Source: Dendronalium phyllosphericum CENA369 (GTDB taxonomy: Bacteria > Cyanobacteriota > Cyanobacteriia > Cyanobacteriales > Nostocaceae). From it: DNA of 48,125 bases. The notes beneath the pieces were generated by a model. It was not told the origin of the DNA. It searched no databases and saw nothing but the letters and a program-made list of their open reading frames with translations. Where the stretch lies: assembly GCF_016056275.1 (NCBI RefSeq), contig NZ_JAECZA010000025.1, forward strand, positions 1-48,125, read 5' to 3'. Of this stretch, positions 27,265-35,734 are shown in pieces. Position 1 is the first letter of the stretch. Each line of letters begins with the position of its first letter. Made by a program: the position numbers and the translations under genes.

Positions 27265-28128
27265 ATGAAGGCAATTGCAGCAACGCTTGCTAACCAAATT
27301 GGTAAAAATCACCTAGTAAACTGCATTAGTAGAGTCTTGATAATTGCCTATCAAGAATCAACTCGACAACTCGAAGAAGTATTAACTCAACAAAAGTTGC
27401 AGTACGAAGTTCTCAGGCAGGAAAATAAACCCGAATTTCAGCATTGTTCTCGGAGTTATTTATGCTTGCTGAACCATCAACGAGCTTGGGCCAAAGCCAC
27501 TCAAGAGAAGAAACCAACTATCATCATTGAAGCAGATTTTGTTCCAGTAGTTAATTTTGGCCAGCTTCCTCTACCTTTTAATCCCAACCAAAGTGATGTG
27601 GGAGTTAGCTGGTTATACACTTGTGCGCCCCAAGTGTACCATGTCTCAGTTGATGGCTATGCTGAAGGGTTTTCAACTTCAACGGTAGCTTATATAGTCA
27701 CACCAAAAAGTGCTAACTATTTGATCGAGCTGGCAGAGCAAGTTAAAGAACAAGTCGGCGCTGCTAACTACTCAACTTGGGATTCCACTGTTGATTCTTT
27801 TCTCCGCCGCCGAAAACTAAAGAACTACATTGGATGGCGGAACTATGGCGAACATGGAGGTTTACCAAATCCCGAACATTTCCAAAACAAGCTTAGTAGA
27901 ACTCATCGTGCTGATGTACTCTACGCTAAACTGGCTTTCACGCCCTTGTACGCCAGCCACGAAAAAAGCAAAATGAAATTGCTAACGGTGAGGTTAAAAG
28001 CTCGTCTTAAGGGAATCGCTCGGCTAGCAACTGGACGCTTTCTGCGAGTGAAAGTTATCCGAGGTTCTAGCGTACCTACGAGGCTTATCGGTTTTGCTGT
28101 TCTCCGGCATTTCTCATTGCAACTTTAA
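27265..28128 (+). CDS. GT25-like LPS glycosyltransferase
   Basis: A 287-residue protein resembling glycosyltransferase family 25 (LPS biosynthesis): the N-terminal region has ESTRQLEEVLTQQ, a YLCLLNHQRAWAKA helix, then PTIIIEADFVPV, aligned to the acidic metal/sugar motif of the family, followed by STSTVAYIVTPKSA and WDSTVDSFLRRRK. The acidic triplet reads EAD rather than the common EDD, so activity is not assured. The C-terminal 70 residues are strongly basic. It is 55 bp after the secreted protein gene, likely one unit. Confidence 0.75.
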   Translation: MKAIAATLANQIGKNHLVNCISRVLIIAYQESTRQLEEVLTQQKLQYEVLRQENKPEFQHCSRSYLCLLNHQRAWAKATQEKKPTIIIEADFVPVVNFGQLPLPFNPNQSDVGVSWLYTCAPQVYHVSVDGYAEGFSTSTVAYIVTPKSANYLIELAEQVKEQVGAANYSTWDSTVDSFLRRRKLKNYIGWRNYGEHGGLPNPEHFQNKLSRTHRADVLYAKLAFTPLYASHEKSKMKLLTVRLKARLKGIARLATGRFLRVKVIRGSSVPTRLIGFAVLRHFSLQL

Positions 28129-28227
28129 TAAATACACCAAAATTCAGAAGGCAGAATTTGAAGTGAAACAGGCTTTATGCTAAACCCGTTCCCTCTAAAA
28201 GAGATAAATGTTGGTTGAAAAATTTCC

Positions 28228-28255
28228 GACTTCAGACTTCAGACTTTAGCTTTCA
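28228..28255. repeat. Heptamer tandem repeat GACTTCA
   Basis: Four heptamers (GACTTCA, GACTTCA, GACTTTA, GCTTTCA) lie directly upstream of the SLH lipoprotein gene. Confidence 0.7.
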
Positions 28256-28305
28256 GTTGATAGTCTGCGCTAGGGTAGGAATTGACACGCAATTTTTGAC
28301 TGCCT

Positions 28306-29697
28306 GTGCTTCCCTTTAAACATCCAGCTGTATTTTTAAGTTTGGCTGTTTTACTTTCTTCTTTAACAGCCTGTGCTAACAGTCCAACCGCCAAAAACCT
28401 CGAACAATCTTTGGCGGCAGATCCGAGATTGCAAAATAACACTGGTATCTTTGAGGAAGCGAAAGCGGGTGAAACACAAACAGGGCAAAATGACCCCAAA
28501 GTTGAGTTACCAGCTGACTTTCCCAAAGATATCCCTTTATATCCCAACGCCCAGCTCCAGGAAATTACACCAGTCAGTGGTTCAGAAAATAAAGTATCCA
28601 CGCGCTGGTTTAGTTCTGACCCCAGCAATTTTATCGCTAGCTTTTATCGCAGCCAGTTTCAGACAAACAACTGGCAGATTTTGCAACAGCCGACAGATGA
28701 GGTGGGAGGAGATTTTGAAGCACGTCGTAACGATTTGCTGGTGAAAGTGTCGATTCAAGCTCAATCGGTTACTAACCCCACCCCCAATCAACCACAAACA
28801 GCGACTGGATTACGAATTGAGTACACACCCAATAGTACAGCAACAGCACAACCCAACCCAACTGTAAATCCGACTGAAACTACTAACAACGTTCCCCAAC
28901 CGAGCGATCCTCAGTTTATTGGCCCTGTATTGCCGACAAACTTGGCAACACAACCACAAAGCACGTCTAACGACCAAACGACTGCTACAGCTACATCTGC
29001 GACATTTAACGATCTGAATAAAGCACCGCAAGAACTACGGCAACATATCCAAGACTTATCCTCTTTAGGTGTTTTGTCTGTAGAATCTCCTACAACTAAG
29101 AGCAATAATGCGACAACTAACCAATTTGAACCAACTAAGATTATTACCCGTCGAGAATATGCTCGTTGGTTAGTTGCTGCCAATAATGCTATGTATGCTA
29201 ACAATCCAGCCAAGCAGATTCGTTTAGCTGCGGAAAGTACTCAACCTGCTTTTAGCGATGTGTCAAAAACTGACCCTAATTTTCCAGAAATTCAGGGGTT
29301 AGCTGAAGCTGGGTTAATTCCTAGTCCTTTGTCTGGCGATTCGACAACAGTTTTATTTCGTCCAGATGCACCCCTGACGCGGGAGCAGTTAGTATTGTGG
29401 AAAGTACCTTTAGATACCCGCCAAGCTTTACCCACTGCGAATTTGGATGCAGTTAAGCAAACTTGGGGTTTTCAAGATATCGGGAAGATTGACCCCAAGG
29501 CTTTACGCGCAGTCTTAGCTGATTTTCAAAATGGCGAACAATCTAATATTCGGCGGGTGTTTGGTTATACAACACTGTTTCAACCGAAAAAACCTGTGAC
29601 TCGCGCTGAAGCAGCTGGGGCTTTGTGGTATTTCGGTACGCAGGGTGAAGGTGTATCAGCTGTTGATGCCCTGAAGTTAAAGCGATCGCCAACGTAA
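28306..29697 (+). CDS. SLH-domain lipoprotein
   Basis: A 463-residue envelope protein with a lipoprotein signal peptide and lipobox LTAC (20-23), so it is probably anchored by C23. Residues about 60-165 form a conserved soluble domain (DFPKDIPLYPNAQLQEITPV, then WFSSDPSNFIASFYRSQF), followed by a long Thr/Asn/Pro-rich linker (about 170-270) and a degenerate S-layer homology repeat region (ITRREYARWLVAANN, FRPDAPLTREQLVLWKVPLD, KPVTRAEAAGALWYFG). It likely binds pyruvylated cell-wall polymer. GTG is the start. Confidence 0.85.
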   Translation: MLPFKHPAVFLSLAVLLSSLTACANSPTAKNLEQSLAADPRLQNNTGIFEEAKAGETQTGQNDPKVELPADFPKDIPLYPNAQLQEITPVSGSENKVSTRWFSSDPSNFIASFYRSQFQTNNWQILQQPTDEVGGDFEARRNDLLVKVSIQAQSVTNPTPNQPQTATGLRIEYTPNSTATAQPNPTVNPTETTNNVPQPSDPQFIGPVLPTNLATQPQSTSNDQTTATATSATFNDLNKAPQELRQHIQDLSSLGVLSVESPTTKSNNATTNQFEPTKIITRREYARWLVAANNAMYANNPAKQIRLAAESTQPAFSDVSKTDPNFPEIQGLAEAGLIPSPLSGDSTTVLFRPDAPLTREQLVLWKVPLDTRQALPTANLDAVKQTWGFQDIGKIDPKALRAVLADFQNGEQSNIRRVFGYTTLFQPKKPVTRAEAAGALWYFGTQGEGVSAVDALKLKRSPT

Positions 29698-29705
29698 AAG
29701 GGACT

Positions 29706-29733
29706 GGGGATTGGGGATTAGGGATTGGGGATT
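29706..29733. repeat. Heptamer tandem repeat GGGGATT
   Basis: Four heptamers (GGGGATT, GGGGATT, AGGGATT, GGGGATT) start 9 nt after the SLH gene stop. Confidence 0.75.
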
Positions 29734-29938
29734 GGGTTATCAAATGAAAAATTATGGAATTCTGCTTTAAACCCTGCCAAATTTTGTCACAATTTCCCAG
29801 TACCCAGTACCACGACTCGGCGTACCTAGAGCCACCAACATAAAAGTATGGTGGGGGATTCCGACGTTCGATGACTCGCGCTTCGCTGCGCTATCGCCGC
29901 GACCAGTTGAATTTATTACAACTAATTTATACCTAAAA

Positions 29939-29975
29939 CTAGGGTAGACTATTTGTCTACCCTAGTATATTTTTG
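29939..29975 (+). terminator. Perfect 11-bp terminator-like hairpin
   Basis: CTAGGGTAGAC and GTCTACCCTAG flank a TATTT loop (29939-29965) and are followed by TATATTTTT. It is a strong Rho-independent shape 240 nt beyond the nearest upstream gene, so it may end a long 3' extension or a small RNA. Confidence 0.7.
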
Positions 29976-30210
29976 GATGTCAACTTCATCATTTCTTTGC
30001 AATATAGTTCTTCGATCGTAAAAATCGAGTAAATCTATAAATTGAGAGCAATCGTACCTATATATTTATTATTAATTATCAATTCAATAGAATTACGCAC
30101 ATCAAGTTAATTAAAAGTGCTTAAATTCGCAATAACCCATTAGCGAAAGCTGTGGATTTATTGACTTTTGAATTTCCGTGTCTAGCAAGTAATACAGCAA
30201 TTAACATATT

Positions 30211-31329
30211 ATGAAACAGCAACTCATGGCGGCAGGATTTGTTCTTTTCTCTTTCATGTTGCCGCTAAAAGCTTTAGCTGCCAGTCTTAATATTGATAGC
30301 CTTTATGTATTTGGCGATAGTTTATCAGATACAGGTAACGTATTTGCGGCTTCTGGGGAAACTTTCCCTCCTGCTCCGTATTATCAAGGACGCTTTTCTA
30401 ATGGCCCTATCTGGATAGAGGAGCTGGCCACAAAGCTGAAATTAGATACACCAACACCGTATATTAATGTCGTAAATGGTGCTACCCCCAAGAATGGTAT
30501 TAACTTTGCCTTCGGAGGAGCTACCACCACAAGTATAAACACAGTCTCCTCAGCTTTACCGGGCTTGCAGCAGCAAATTGGAGCTTTTACACAACCGTTA
30601 GTTCAAACTAATCAAAAAGCTGACTCAAATGGACTGTATGTATTATGGGCTGGGGCCAATGATTATTTGCCTACTGACGCGACAAATTTCAAGCCCTTTA
30701 CTGACACTACGCAAACAATCAATAATTTAAAGACAGCGCTTGTATCTCTAACCAATGTTGGTGCGAAAAATATTCTGGTAGTGAATTTACCTAATTTAGG
30801 TCTGACTCCTCGCGCTCAGAATTTCGATGCTAATTTGCCCGTACCTAGCGGCACTTCCCCACGTTTAAGCGATTTGACTCAAGAGCATAACTCTGACTTA
30901 TCCAAAGTAATTGAAGATTTGGACAAAGCTCTAGCTCCTGACGTTAACCTCATTTCCTTTGATGTTAATTCTGTCTTAGAAAATGTAATCGATGAACCGA
31001 GTAAATATGGTTTCAAAGAAGTGACAAAACCTTGTATCTTTGACCAATCGACTCCATCTTGTGCAATTGACCCATCAAAGCAGAAAGAATATTTATTTTG
31101 GGATGGAATCCATCCGACAGCTGCGGCTCATAAGATTATCGGAGATCGGGCCTTTGAAATAGTTGAAAAATCAGCCCAGCCTGTTCCCGAACCTTCAACG
31201 GCATTGGGAACCTTGGGAATTGGTACTTTAGGTGCGATCGCATTCATGAAGTACAAACGCAAAAAGTTAGTAGTGACCATAGCAGGTCAAGTCCCTAATA
31301 CACCTAATAAAACAAAAGTTGGTTGCTAA
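30211..31329 (+). CDS. SGNH/GDSL hydrolase with PEP-CTERM sorting signal
   Basis: A 372-residue secreted esterase/lipase-like protein. A signal peptide (residues 1-24) precedes block I FGDSLSDTGN with catalytic S37. Block II (GRFSNGPIWIEELA), block III (WAGANDY) and block V (WDGIHPT, D298 and H301) are present. Residues about 325-352 are a PEP-CTERM signal: VPEPSTA, a hydrophobic helix, then KYKRKK. This implies export and processing by an exosortase, not seen here. About 20 further residues follow the basic stretch, which is unusual for a sorting signal. Confidence 0.93.
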   Translation: MKQQLMAAGFVLFSFMLPLKALAASLNIDSLYVFGDSLSDTGNVFAASGETFPPAPYYQGRFSNGPIWIEELATKLKLDTPTPYINVVNGATPKNGINFAFGGATTTSINTVSSALPGLQQQIGAFTQPLVQTNQKADSNGLYVLWAGANDYLPTDATNFKPFTDTTQTINNLKTALVSLTNVGAKNILVVNLPNLGLTPRAQNFDANLPVPSGTSPRLSDLTQEHNSDLSKVIEDLDKALAPDVNLISFDVNSVLENVIDEPSKYGFKEVTKPCIFDQSTPSCAIDPSKQKEYLFWDGIHPTAAAHKIIGDRAFEIVEKSAQPVPEPSTALGTLGIGTLGAIAFMKYKRKKLVVTIAGQVPNTPNKTKVGC

Positions 31330-31440
31330 GAAAGTTTAGTGTTTCTTGGTAAATAGGTGGACATAATTAAATGTAAAATGCCAACCGATGAAACGCTGTC
31401 ATAAGCTGGCATTTACCTCCTGCCTTCTGACTTGAAAAAG

Positions 31441-31504
31441 GGTGTGGGGTGTGGGGTGTAGGGAATATTCCTTTTTCATGTATGGTGATGAAAAATTTTT
31501 CATC
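31441..31504. promoter_or_regulatory. Heptamers and palindromes ahead of M42 peptidase gene
   Basis: GGTGTGG is repeated three times (31441-31461, last copy GGTGTAG), followed by the palindrome GGAATATTCC (31462-31471) and a perfect 18-bp palindrome GATGAAAAATTTTTCATC (31487-31504), about 100 nt before the start codon. A regulator site is possible. Confidence 0.4.
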
Positions 31505-31603
31505 GGGACTGCTTTCTACTTCTATAGGTTAGATATTGCCATTGGATATATCATTTAAAGTGAAAATATTTATACTGTATTATTGACTCTAAATCATATA
31601 TCC

Positions 31604-32647
31604 ATGTGGAATTACGATCGCCTATTTGAAATTATCGAAGAATTGGTGATGCACCATTCTCCTAGTGGTGCAGAAGCTGAAATTAACCAGTTTTTGCTCC
31701 AGCAATTTGCGGCACCAGGTGTAGAAGTCTGGTGCGATCGCGCCGATAATATCATTGCTAAAATTCCAGGGTTAAATCCAGATAGAGCGATTGCAATCAC
31801 AGCACACAAAGACGAAATTGGGGCAATTGTCAAAACTGTCGGCGATCGAGGTCGCGTGGAAGTCCGCAAGCTTGGGGGTGCTTTTCCTTGGGTTTACGGT
31901 GAAGGCGTTGTCGATTTACTAGGAGACAACGAAACTATCAGCGGTATCCTCAGCTTTGGTTCCCGCCACGTTTCCCATGAATCCCCCCAAAAAGTTCAGC
32001 AGGAAGATACTATTCTTAAGTGGGAAAATGCTTGGATTGAAACCAAACTTACCACAGCTGAACTAGAAGCGGCTGGCATTCGACCCGGAACGAGAATGGT
32101 AATTGGTAAGCATCGCAAACATCCCATTCGCTTAAGGGATCATATTGCTAGTTACACCTTAGATAACAAAGCCTCTGTTGCTATTTTGCTGGCTTTGGCT
32201 CAAACATTAAAACAACCAGTAGTTGATGTTTATTTGGTAGCCTCAGCTAAAGAAGAAGTCGGAGCAATTGGGGCTTTATTTTTTACCCAAAACCAGCGCC
32301 TAGATGCTTTAATTGCTTTAGAAATTTGTCCGCTAGCAGATGAATACCCAATTGAGGATGGGAAAAGTCCGGTAATTCTTTCTCAAGATGCATATGGCAT
32401 TTATGATGAAAACCTAAATGGACAGCTGCGCCGTAGTGCCAAACAACTAGAGATGTCAGTACAGCTAACAACTCTGAGTCAATTTGGTAGTGATGCTTCG
32501 ATCGCCATGAAATTTGGTCATGTTGGTCGTGCTGCTTGTTTGGCATTTCCCACACAAAACACCCACGGCTATGAAATTGCCCATTTAGGAGCGATCGCTA
32601 ACTGTATCGATTTGTTAAAAGCCTTTTGCAAAACAGATTTTGAGTGA
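31604..32647 (+). CDS. M42 family metallopeptidase (glutamyl/tetrahedral aminopeptidase-like)
   Basis: A 347-residue cytosolic M42 aminopeptidase with two metal ions. Ligand motifs are AITAHKDEIG (H68, D70), YTLDNKAS (Asp), AKEEVGAIG (Glu pair), and the C-terminal NTHGYEIAHL (His). I start at ATG 31604 (MWNYDRLFEIIEELV); a TTG at 31583 adds seven residues. The family trims short peptides, and the peptidase may be large and multimeric. The upstream spacer carries palindromes. It is a single-gene unit. Confidence 0.92.
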   Translation: MWNYDRLFEIIEELVMHHSPSGAEAEINQFLLQQFAAPGVEVWCDRADNIIAKIPGLNPDRAIAITAHKDEIGAIVKTVGDRGRVEVRKLGGAFPWVYGEGVVDLLGDNETISGILSFGSRHVSHESPQKVQQEDTILKWENAWIETKLTTAELEAAGIRPGTRMVIGKHRKHPIRLRDHIASYTLDNKASVAILLALAQTLKQPVVDVYLVASAKEEVGAIGALFFTQNQRLDALIALEICPLADEYPIEDGKSPVILSQDAYGIYDENLNGQLRRSAKQLEMSVQLTTLSQFGSDASIAMKFGHVGRAACLAFPTQNTHGYEIAHLGAIANCIDLLKAFCKTDFE

Positions 32648-32730
32648 TTCCAGACTTACTTGATGAAGAGGCGATCGCTTCTGCAACACCATTTGGTTGC
32701 AAGCTCACATTTCAGCAATACTTTTATTAA

Positions 32731-32802
32731 AGCCGATGGCGGGATTTGAACCCGCGACCGCTCGATTACGAATCGAGTGCTCTACCACTGAGCCACATCG
32801 GC
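32731..32802 (-). tRNA. tRNA-Thr (anticodon CGU)
   Basis: The minus strand folds as a complete 72-nt cloverleaf: acceptor GCCGATG/CATCGGC, D arm GCTC-AGTGGTA-GAGC, anticodon arm CTCGA-TTCGTAA-TCGAG with anticodon CGT, five-base variable loop and T arm GCGGG-TTCAAAT-CCCGC. Discriminator is U; CCA is not encoded. It reads ACG codons. Two short open frames overlap it and are not genes. Confidence 0.95.
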
Positions 32803-32836
32803 ATACACGGCTAATGATTATAGCATTATTAACATT

Positions 32837-33103
32837 ATGGTAGAACCGAATTCCAAAAATCGTCTTAATCCTGAACAATACGCGCGACTTAAAGCAGAAA
32901 TGAAAACTCCTTACCGGGGGTTGCGACAATTTATTTATTTTGGTGTCGGTGCTTCTGGTTTTATTGGCGCATTTGTTTTCTTTTTTCAACTTCTTGCTGG
33001 ACGAAATATTGACAGCGCTTTACCTAACTTCGCTCTCCAAGTAGGAATCATTGCTTTAATGGTCTTTCTTTGGCGTTGGGAGCAACGTCGGCAACGACCT
33101 TAA
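32837..33103 (+). CDS. DUF3493 family small membrane protein
   Basis: An 88-residue protein with the DUF3493 pattern: a polar N-terminus (LNPEQYARLKAEMKTPYRGL), then two membrane helices (about 30-52 and 62-80) and a basic end (RWEQRRQRP). Plant relatives with this domain have been linked to photosystem II accumulation, but the role of the stand-alone bacterial form is not known. It is divergent from the tRNA. Confidence 0.85.
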   Translation: MVEPNSKNRLNPEQYARLKAEMKTPYRGLRQFIYFGVGASGFIGAFVFFFQLLAGRNIDSALPNFALQVGIIALMVFLWRWEQRRQRP

Positions 33104-33298
33104 TAATATTAAGTATAATTGCTTATTTTATCTAAAGGAATTTATCTGATTCAGCTTTAAATTAGCTTTATATATCTTTATATTTTTGATAAAAATTAAC
33201 TTATTGATAAATTCCGAAATATAAAGAGAGAAAAATAAAAAAAATATTATGAAATCTCAAAATGCGAAAATTTCTGAGACACTGATAATTGTTCAAAC

Positions 33299-33370
33299 GG
33301 GGTCAGCCAATATAAAGACCCTGAATATAAACTCCAAATTTAAATGGGGTCAGCCATATTTAAAGACCCT
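33299..33370. repeat. Tandem pair of GGGGTC...GACCCT hairpin repeats
   Basis: Copy 1 (33299-33322) GGGGTCAGCCAATATAAAG then ACCCT, and copy 2 (33346-33370) GGGGTCAGCCATATTTAAAG then ACCCT, are direct repeats, each with GGGTC/GACCC inverted ends. They resemble REP elements linked to Y1 (RAYT) transposases. Confidence 0.6.
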
Positions 33371-33396
33371 AGAGTAAGAAAAACTTACAATGCTAT

Positions 33397-33440
33397 AAAC
33401 GCCAAAACTAACTATTTGTTAGCCTTGGCGTTTTTAATTT
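33397..33440. terminator. Bidirectional intrinsic terminator
   Basis: AACGCCAA pairs with TTGGCGTT around an inner CTAAC/GTTAG stem, followed on the plus strand by TTTTTAATTTT. It separates the convergent genes ending at 33103 and 33453. Confidence 0.8.
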
Positions 33441-33452
33441 TCCTAAAATGGT

Positions 33453-35144
33453 TTACTGAACTGTTACCAAGTAGGTAGAGGGAATTGGTTGAGCGCGTCC
33501 AGCATTAACTAGTGCTTGGTAAACAAAGGCAGCAACTTCCGCTCTAGTCGCTTCCCGATTAGGATTGAGTTGCTTCGGCGCGGGATAGTTGATCACTAGT
33601 TGCCGTGTAGTTGCGGCAGCTACAGGAGCGATCGCATAATTAGGAATCTGGGCTGCATCAGTGTAAAAAGAAATCACATTCTGATTATTTGCAGTTAAGC
33701 CCAGACCATTAGCTAAAGCAACTAAAGCCTGCACTCTCGGAATTTGCTGCTGCGGTTTAAAAGTACCATCGGGATATCCAGATACGAATTGACTTTGATA
33801 AGCAGATTTAATCGCAGCGTAAGCCCAGAAATTGCTTTTTACATCCTTAAATTCAGTTGCCGAACGTTTTACTGGTGGTGTTAAGGCTTTAGTAACAATA
33901 GTGGCAAATTGGGCACGTGTAACCGGATCGTTGGGTTTAAAGCTGCCATCAGGAAAGCCAGCAATAATATTTTGGGAAGCTAAAGCTTCAATGTAGCTTT
34001 TTGCCCAGTAATTAGCTGGCACATCCTTGAAAGCAACAGGCCCTCCAGGAGGCGGCTCAACAGTTGCAGCTACAAACTCTACTTGACCAACAATTCGTTT
34101 TTGATCGATATCGTTACCAATAGCGATAATCTTATTACTTGTAGTAGCGTTGTTCAAGTCATAACGAGTGTTATTGCGGATGAGATTGCCACCAGGATCT
34201 TCATTGGTTCCGAGGTTGGGTAAAGCCTTCACCGTAGCCACAATACCATCCTGCGTATTGTTCTGAATTACATTCTTACGCAGTACGGGTTGAGCGGATT
34301 CCGAGATATAAATACCAACTTTGTTCTGGACGATCTGATTTTCCGCTACTAGAGGTGTGGATGTGCCGCCAATCGCTAGACCGAAACCAGTATCTTGAAA
34401 TAAGTTGTTACGAATTTCACCTTGGGCAGATTTGGCGATTGAAATCCCATTACCTTTGTTTTGCACAAAGATATTATTTTCAACTTTGGGATTACCTGTA
34501 CCTGTAACAAAAACCCCCTCTCTGCCACTGGCAGTAAAAGTACTGTTTTTGATAGTAGGATTAGTTGATTCTACCCAAACACCACTACCACGCTGAGTTG
34601 GGTTGGTGACACTCACGCCTGTGACAGTTGTATTTTGTTCCGCAAGGATAGTAATATCTTGTCTAGCAAATGTTTTACTAGTGTAAAAACCACTACCTGT
34701 AATCAATGTTGCTTGACCTTTGCTCGCTTCATCACCTTGTAAGGTTACGCCTGGTTTGAGTAAAAGGGGAAATTTTTCTCCAGTTTCCGCATTATAAGTT
34801 CCAGGAGCGAGTTGAATAACTGTACCTGCTTGAGCTTGACTGAGGGCGGCTGTAATAGTCTTGTAAGGCGCTGCTGTTGTACCAGCACCAGATGTATCTG
34901 CACCAGTTGTTGAGTTGACATAAATTACTGTTGCAGTTGTAGGGACTTGGGCGTTTAAAGTTGGGGCAATTGCTTTTTGGTTGGCGATACCAGCATTTGC
35001 TTCTCTAAGCAGTAGCACAGACGTAGCGCCAATAAATAACAAAGCCGTTAGTCCAGCTCGTAACTGTAAAGTAGAACCGAGGTGAATACTAGAAAAAGGG
35101 CGAAAATTTTTTGCACAGAAAGTGTGAAAACCTCGATATTTCAT
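33453..35144 (-). CDS. DUF1565 beta-helix protein with three SLH repeats
   Basis: A 563-residue cell-surface protein. A basic start and hydrophobic segment (residues about 28-50) act as a signal or anchor. Residues about 70-370 are a DUF1565/right-handed parallel beta-helix domain (GADTSGAGTTAAPYKTITAA, then many N-x-I/V-x-x-N repeats). Three S-layer homology repeats follow: FKDVPANYWAKSYIEAL, EFKDVKSNFWAYAAI and a third ending ATRAEVAAFVYQALV. It probably attaches to the cell wall by the SLH domains. The beta-helix could bind or cleave polysaccharide, but no catalytic residues are evident. Confidence 0.92.
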   Translation of the reverse strand: MKYRGFHTFCAKNFRPFSSIHLGSTLQLRAGLTALLFIGATSVLLLREANAGIANQKAIAPTLNAQVPTTATVIYVNSTTGADTSGAGTTAAPYKTITAALSQAQAGTVIQLAPGTYNAETGEKFPLLLKPGVTLQGDEASKGQATLITGSGFYTSKTFARQDITILAEQNTTVTGVSVTNPTQRGSGVWVESTNPTIKNSTFTASGREGVFVTGTGNPKVENNIFVQNKGNGISIAKSAQGEIRNNLFQDTGFGLAIGGTSTPLVAENQIVQNKVGIYISESAQPVLRKNVIQNNTQDGIVATVKALPNLGTNEDPGGNLIRNNTRYDLNNATTSNKIIAIGNDIDQKRIVGQVEFVAATVEPPPGGPVAFKDVPANYWAKSYIEALASQNIIAGFPDGSFKPNDPVTRAQFATIVTKALTPPVKRSATEFKDVKSNFWAYAAIKSAYQSQFVSGYPDGTFKPQQQIPRVQALVALANGLGLTANNQNVISFYTDAAQIPNYAIAPVAAATTRQLVINYPAPKQLNPNREATRAEVAAFVYQALVNAGRAQPIPSTYLVTVQ

Positions 35145-35340
35145 TTTTGTGTTTGTGATGTGCTGAATAACAGTTGGTTAAACAGGGTTGAATGTAGCAG
35201 CCGTGTAGCTGTGAAACCCATGCAAAACTATACCGGATGACCAGCATTTAATCAGCTATGTTTCGCAAGAAAACACATAAATAATTTTGCTCTGCTCACA
35301 AAATTTTACCAAGGTGCTCTACGAGTAGGACAAGGAAATT

Positions 35341-35610
35341 GGAAAATGGACGGCTCTTCCGGTTTTCCCTTTTCCTCTTAAAGCCGTAATGAGCGCTATT
35401 TATATATTTTAGGACTTACGCAAAATTATGAAAAAACGTAGACGCGCAAGCGGTGAGGCAGTCCGGTCTTGGGGTCTCCCCAAGTAGAGGAACTGCCGAA
35501 CCCGAAGGGTACCGCAAAGGACGCAAAGGACACGAAGTAAAGAGGGTGTCAGAGAGTTCTTGCGTAAGTCCTGTATTTCTATAAGGATGCTGGAAAACGG
35601 ACGGCTCTTC
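35341..35610. repeat. Direct repeats flanking a MITE
   Basis: GGAAAATGGACGGCTCTTC (35341-35359) and GGAAAACGGACGGCTCTTC (35592-35610) differ at one of 19 positions and flank the inserted element. Confidence 0.75.
35411..35572. mobile_element. 162-bp MITE-like element
   Basis: Perfect 13-bp terminal inverted repeats AGGACTTACGCAA (35411-35423) and TTGCGTAAGTCCT (35560-35572). The interior holds a strong stem CTTGGGG-TCT-CCCCAAG (35468-35484) nested in GGCAGT/ACTGCC. It is non-coding; similar ends occur on cyanobacterial insertion sequences. Confidence 0.75.
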
Positions 35611-35734
35611 TAATTTTTTCTTTGGCAAAGCTAGCCTGCTACTTCCCCTAAGACAGATGCCTAGAGTCAGATGCTACAACTAATGGTGCTGGATACTATC
35701 TTAGAAAAAGTAAGTTTTTGGGAAATCAGGGGAA

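Larger units (their letters stand above)
29698..30210. other. Spacer with heptamers, repeat block and orphan terminator
   Basis: These 513 bp contain the GGGGATT repeat, a mosaic segment at 29820-29910 (GGTGGGGGATTCCGACG, TTCGCTGCGCTATCGCC) and a perfect hairpin at 29939-29965. From 29970 to 30210 it is AT-rich and holds the promoter of the GDSL gene. No protein-coding frame is supported. Confidence 0.5.
33104..33452. other. Convergent spacer with REP-like doublet and terminator
   Basis: AT-rich 349 bp between the DUF3493 and DUF1565 genes. It holds the two GGGGTC...GACCCT hairpins (33299-33370) and a bidirectional terminator (33397-33440). Nothing coding is seen. Confidence 0.5.
35145..35734. 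other. 590-bp spacer with MITE and direct repeats
   Basis: Between the divergent DUF1565-SLH and DUF1400 genes. It contains the MITE-like element at 35411-35572 flanked by direct repeats (35341-35359 and 35592-35610). No gene is seen. Confidence 0.5.

Noticed and set aside
32705-32989. 94-codon minus-strand frame
   Set aside because: It runs through the tRNA-Thr gene and overlaps the DUF3493 gene.
35416-35628. 70-codon minus-strand frame
   Set aside because: It lies within a MITE and its direct repeats.
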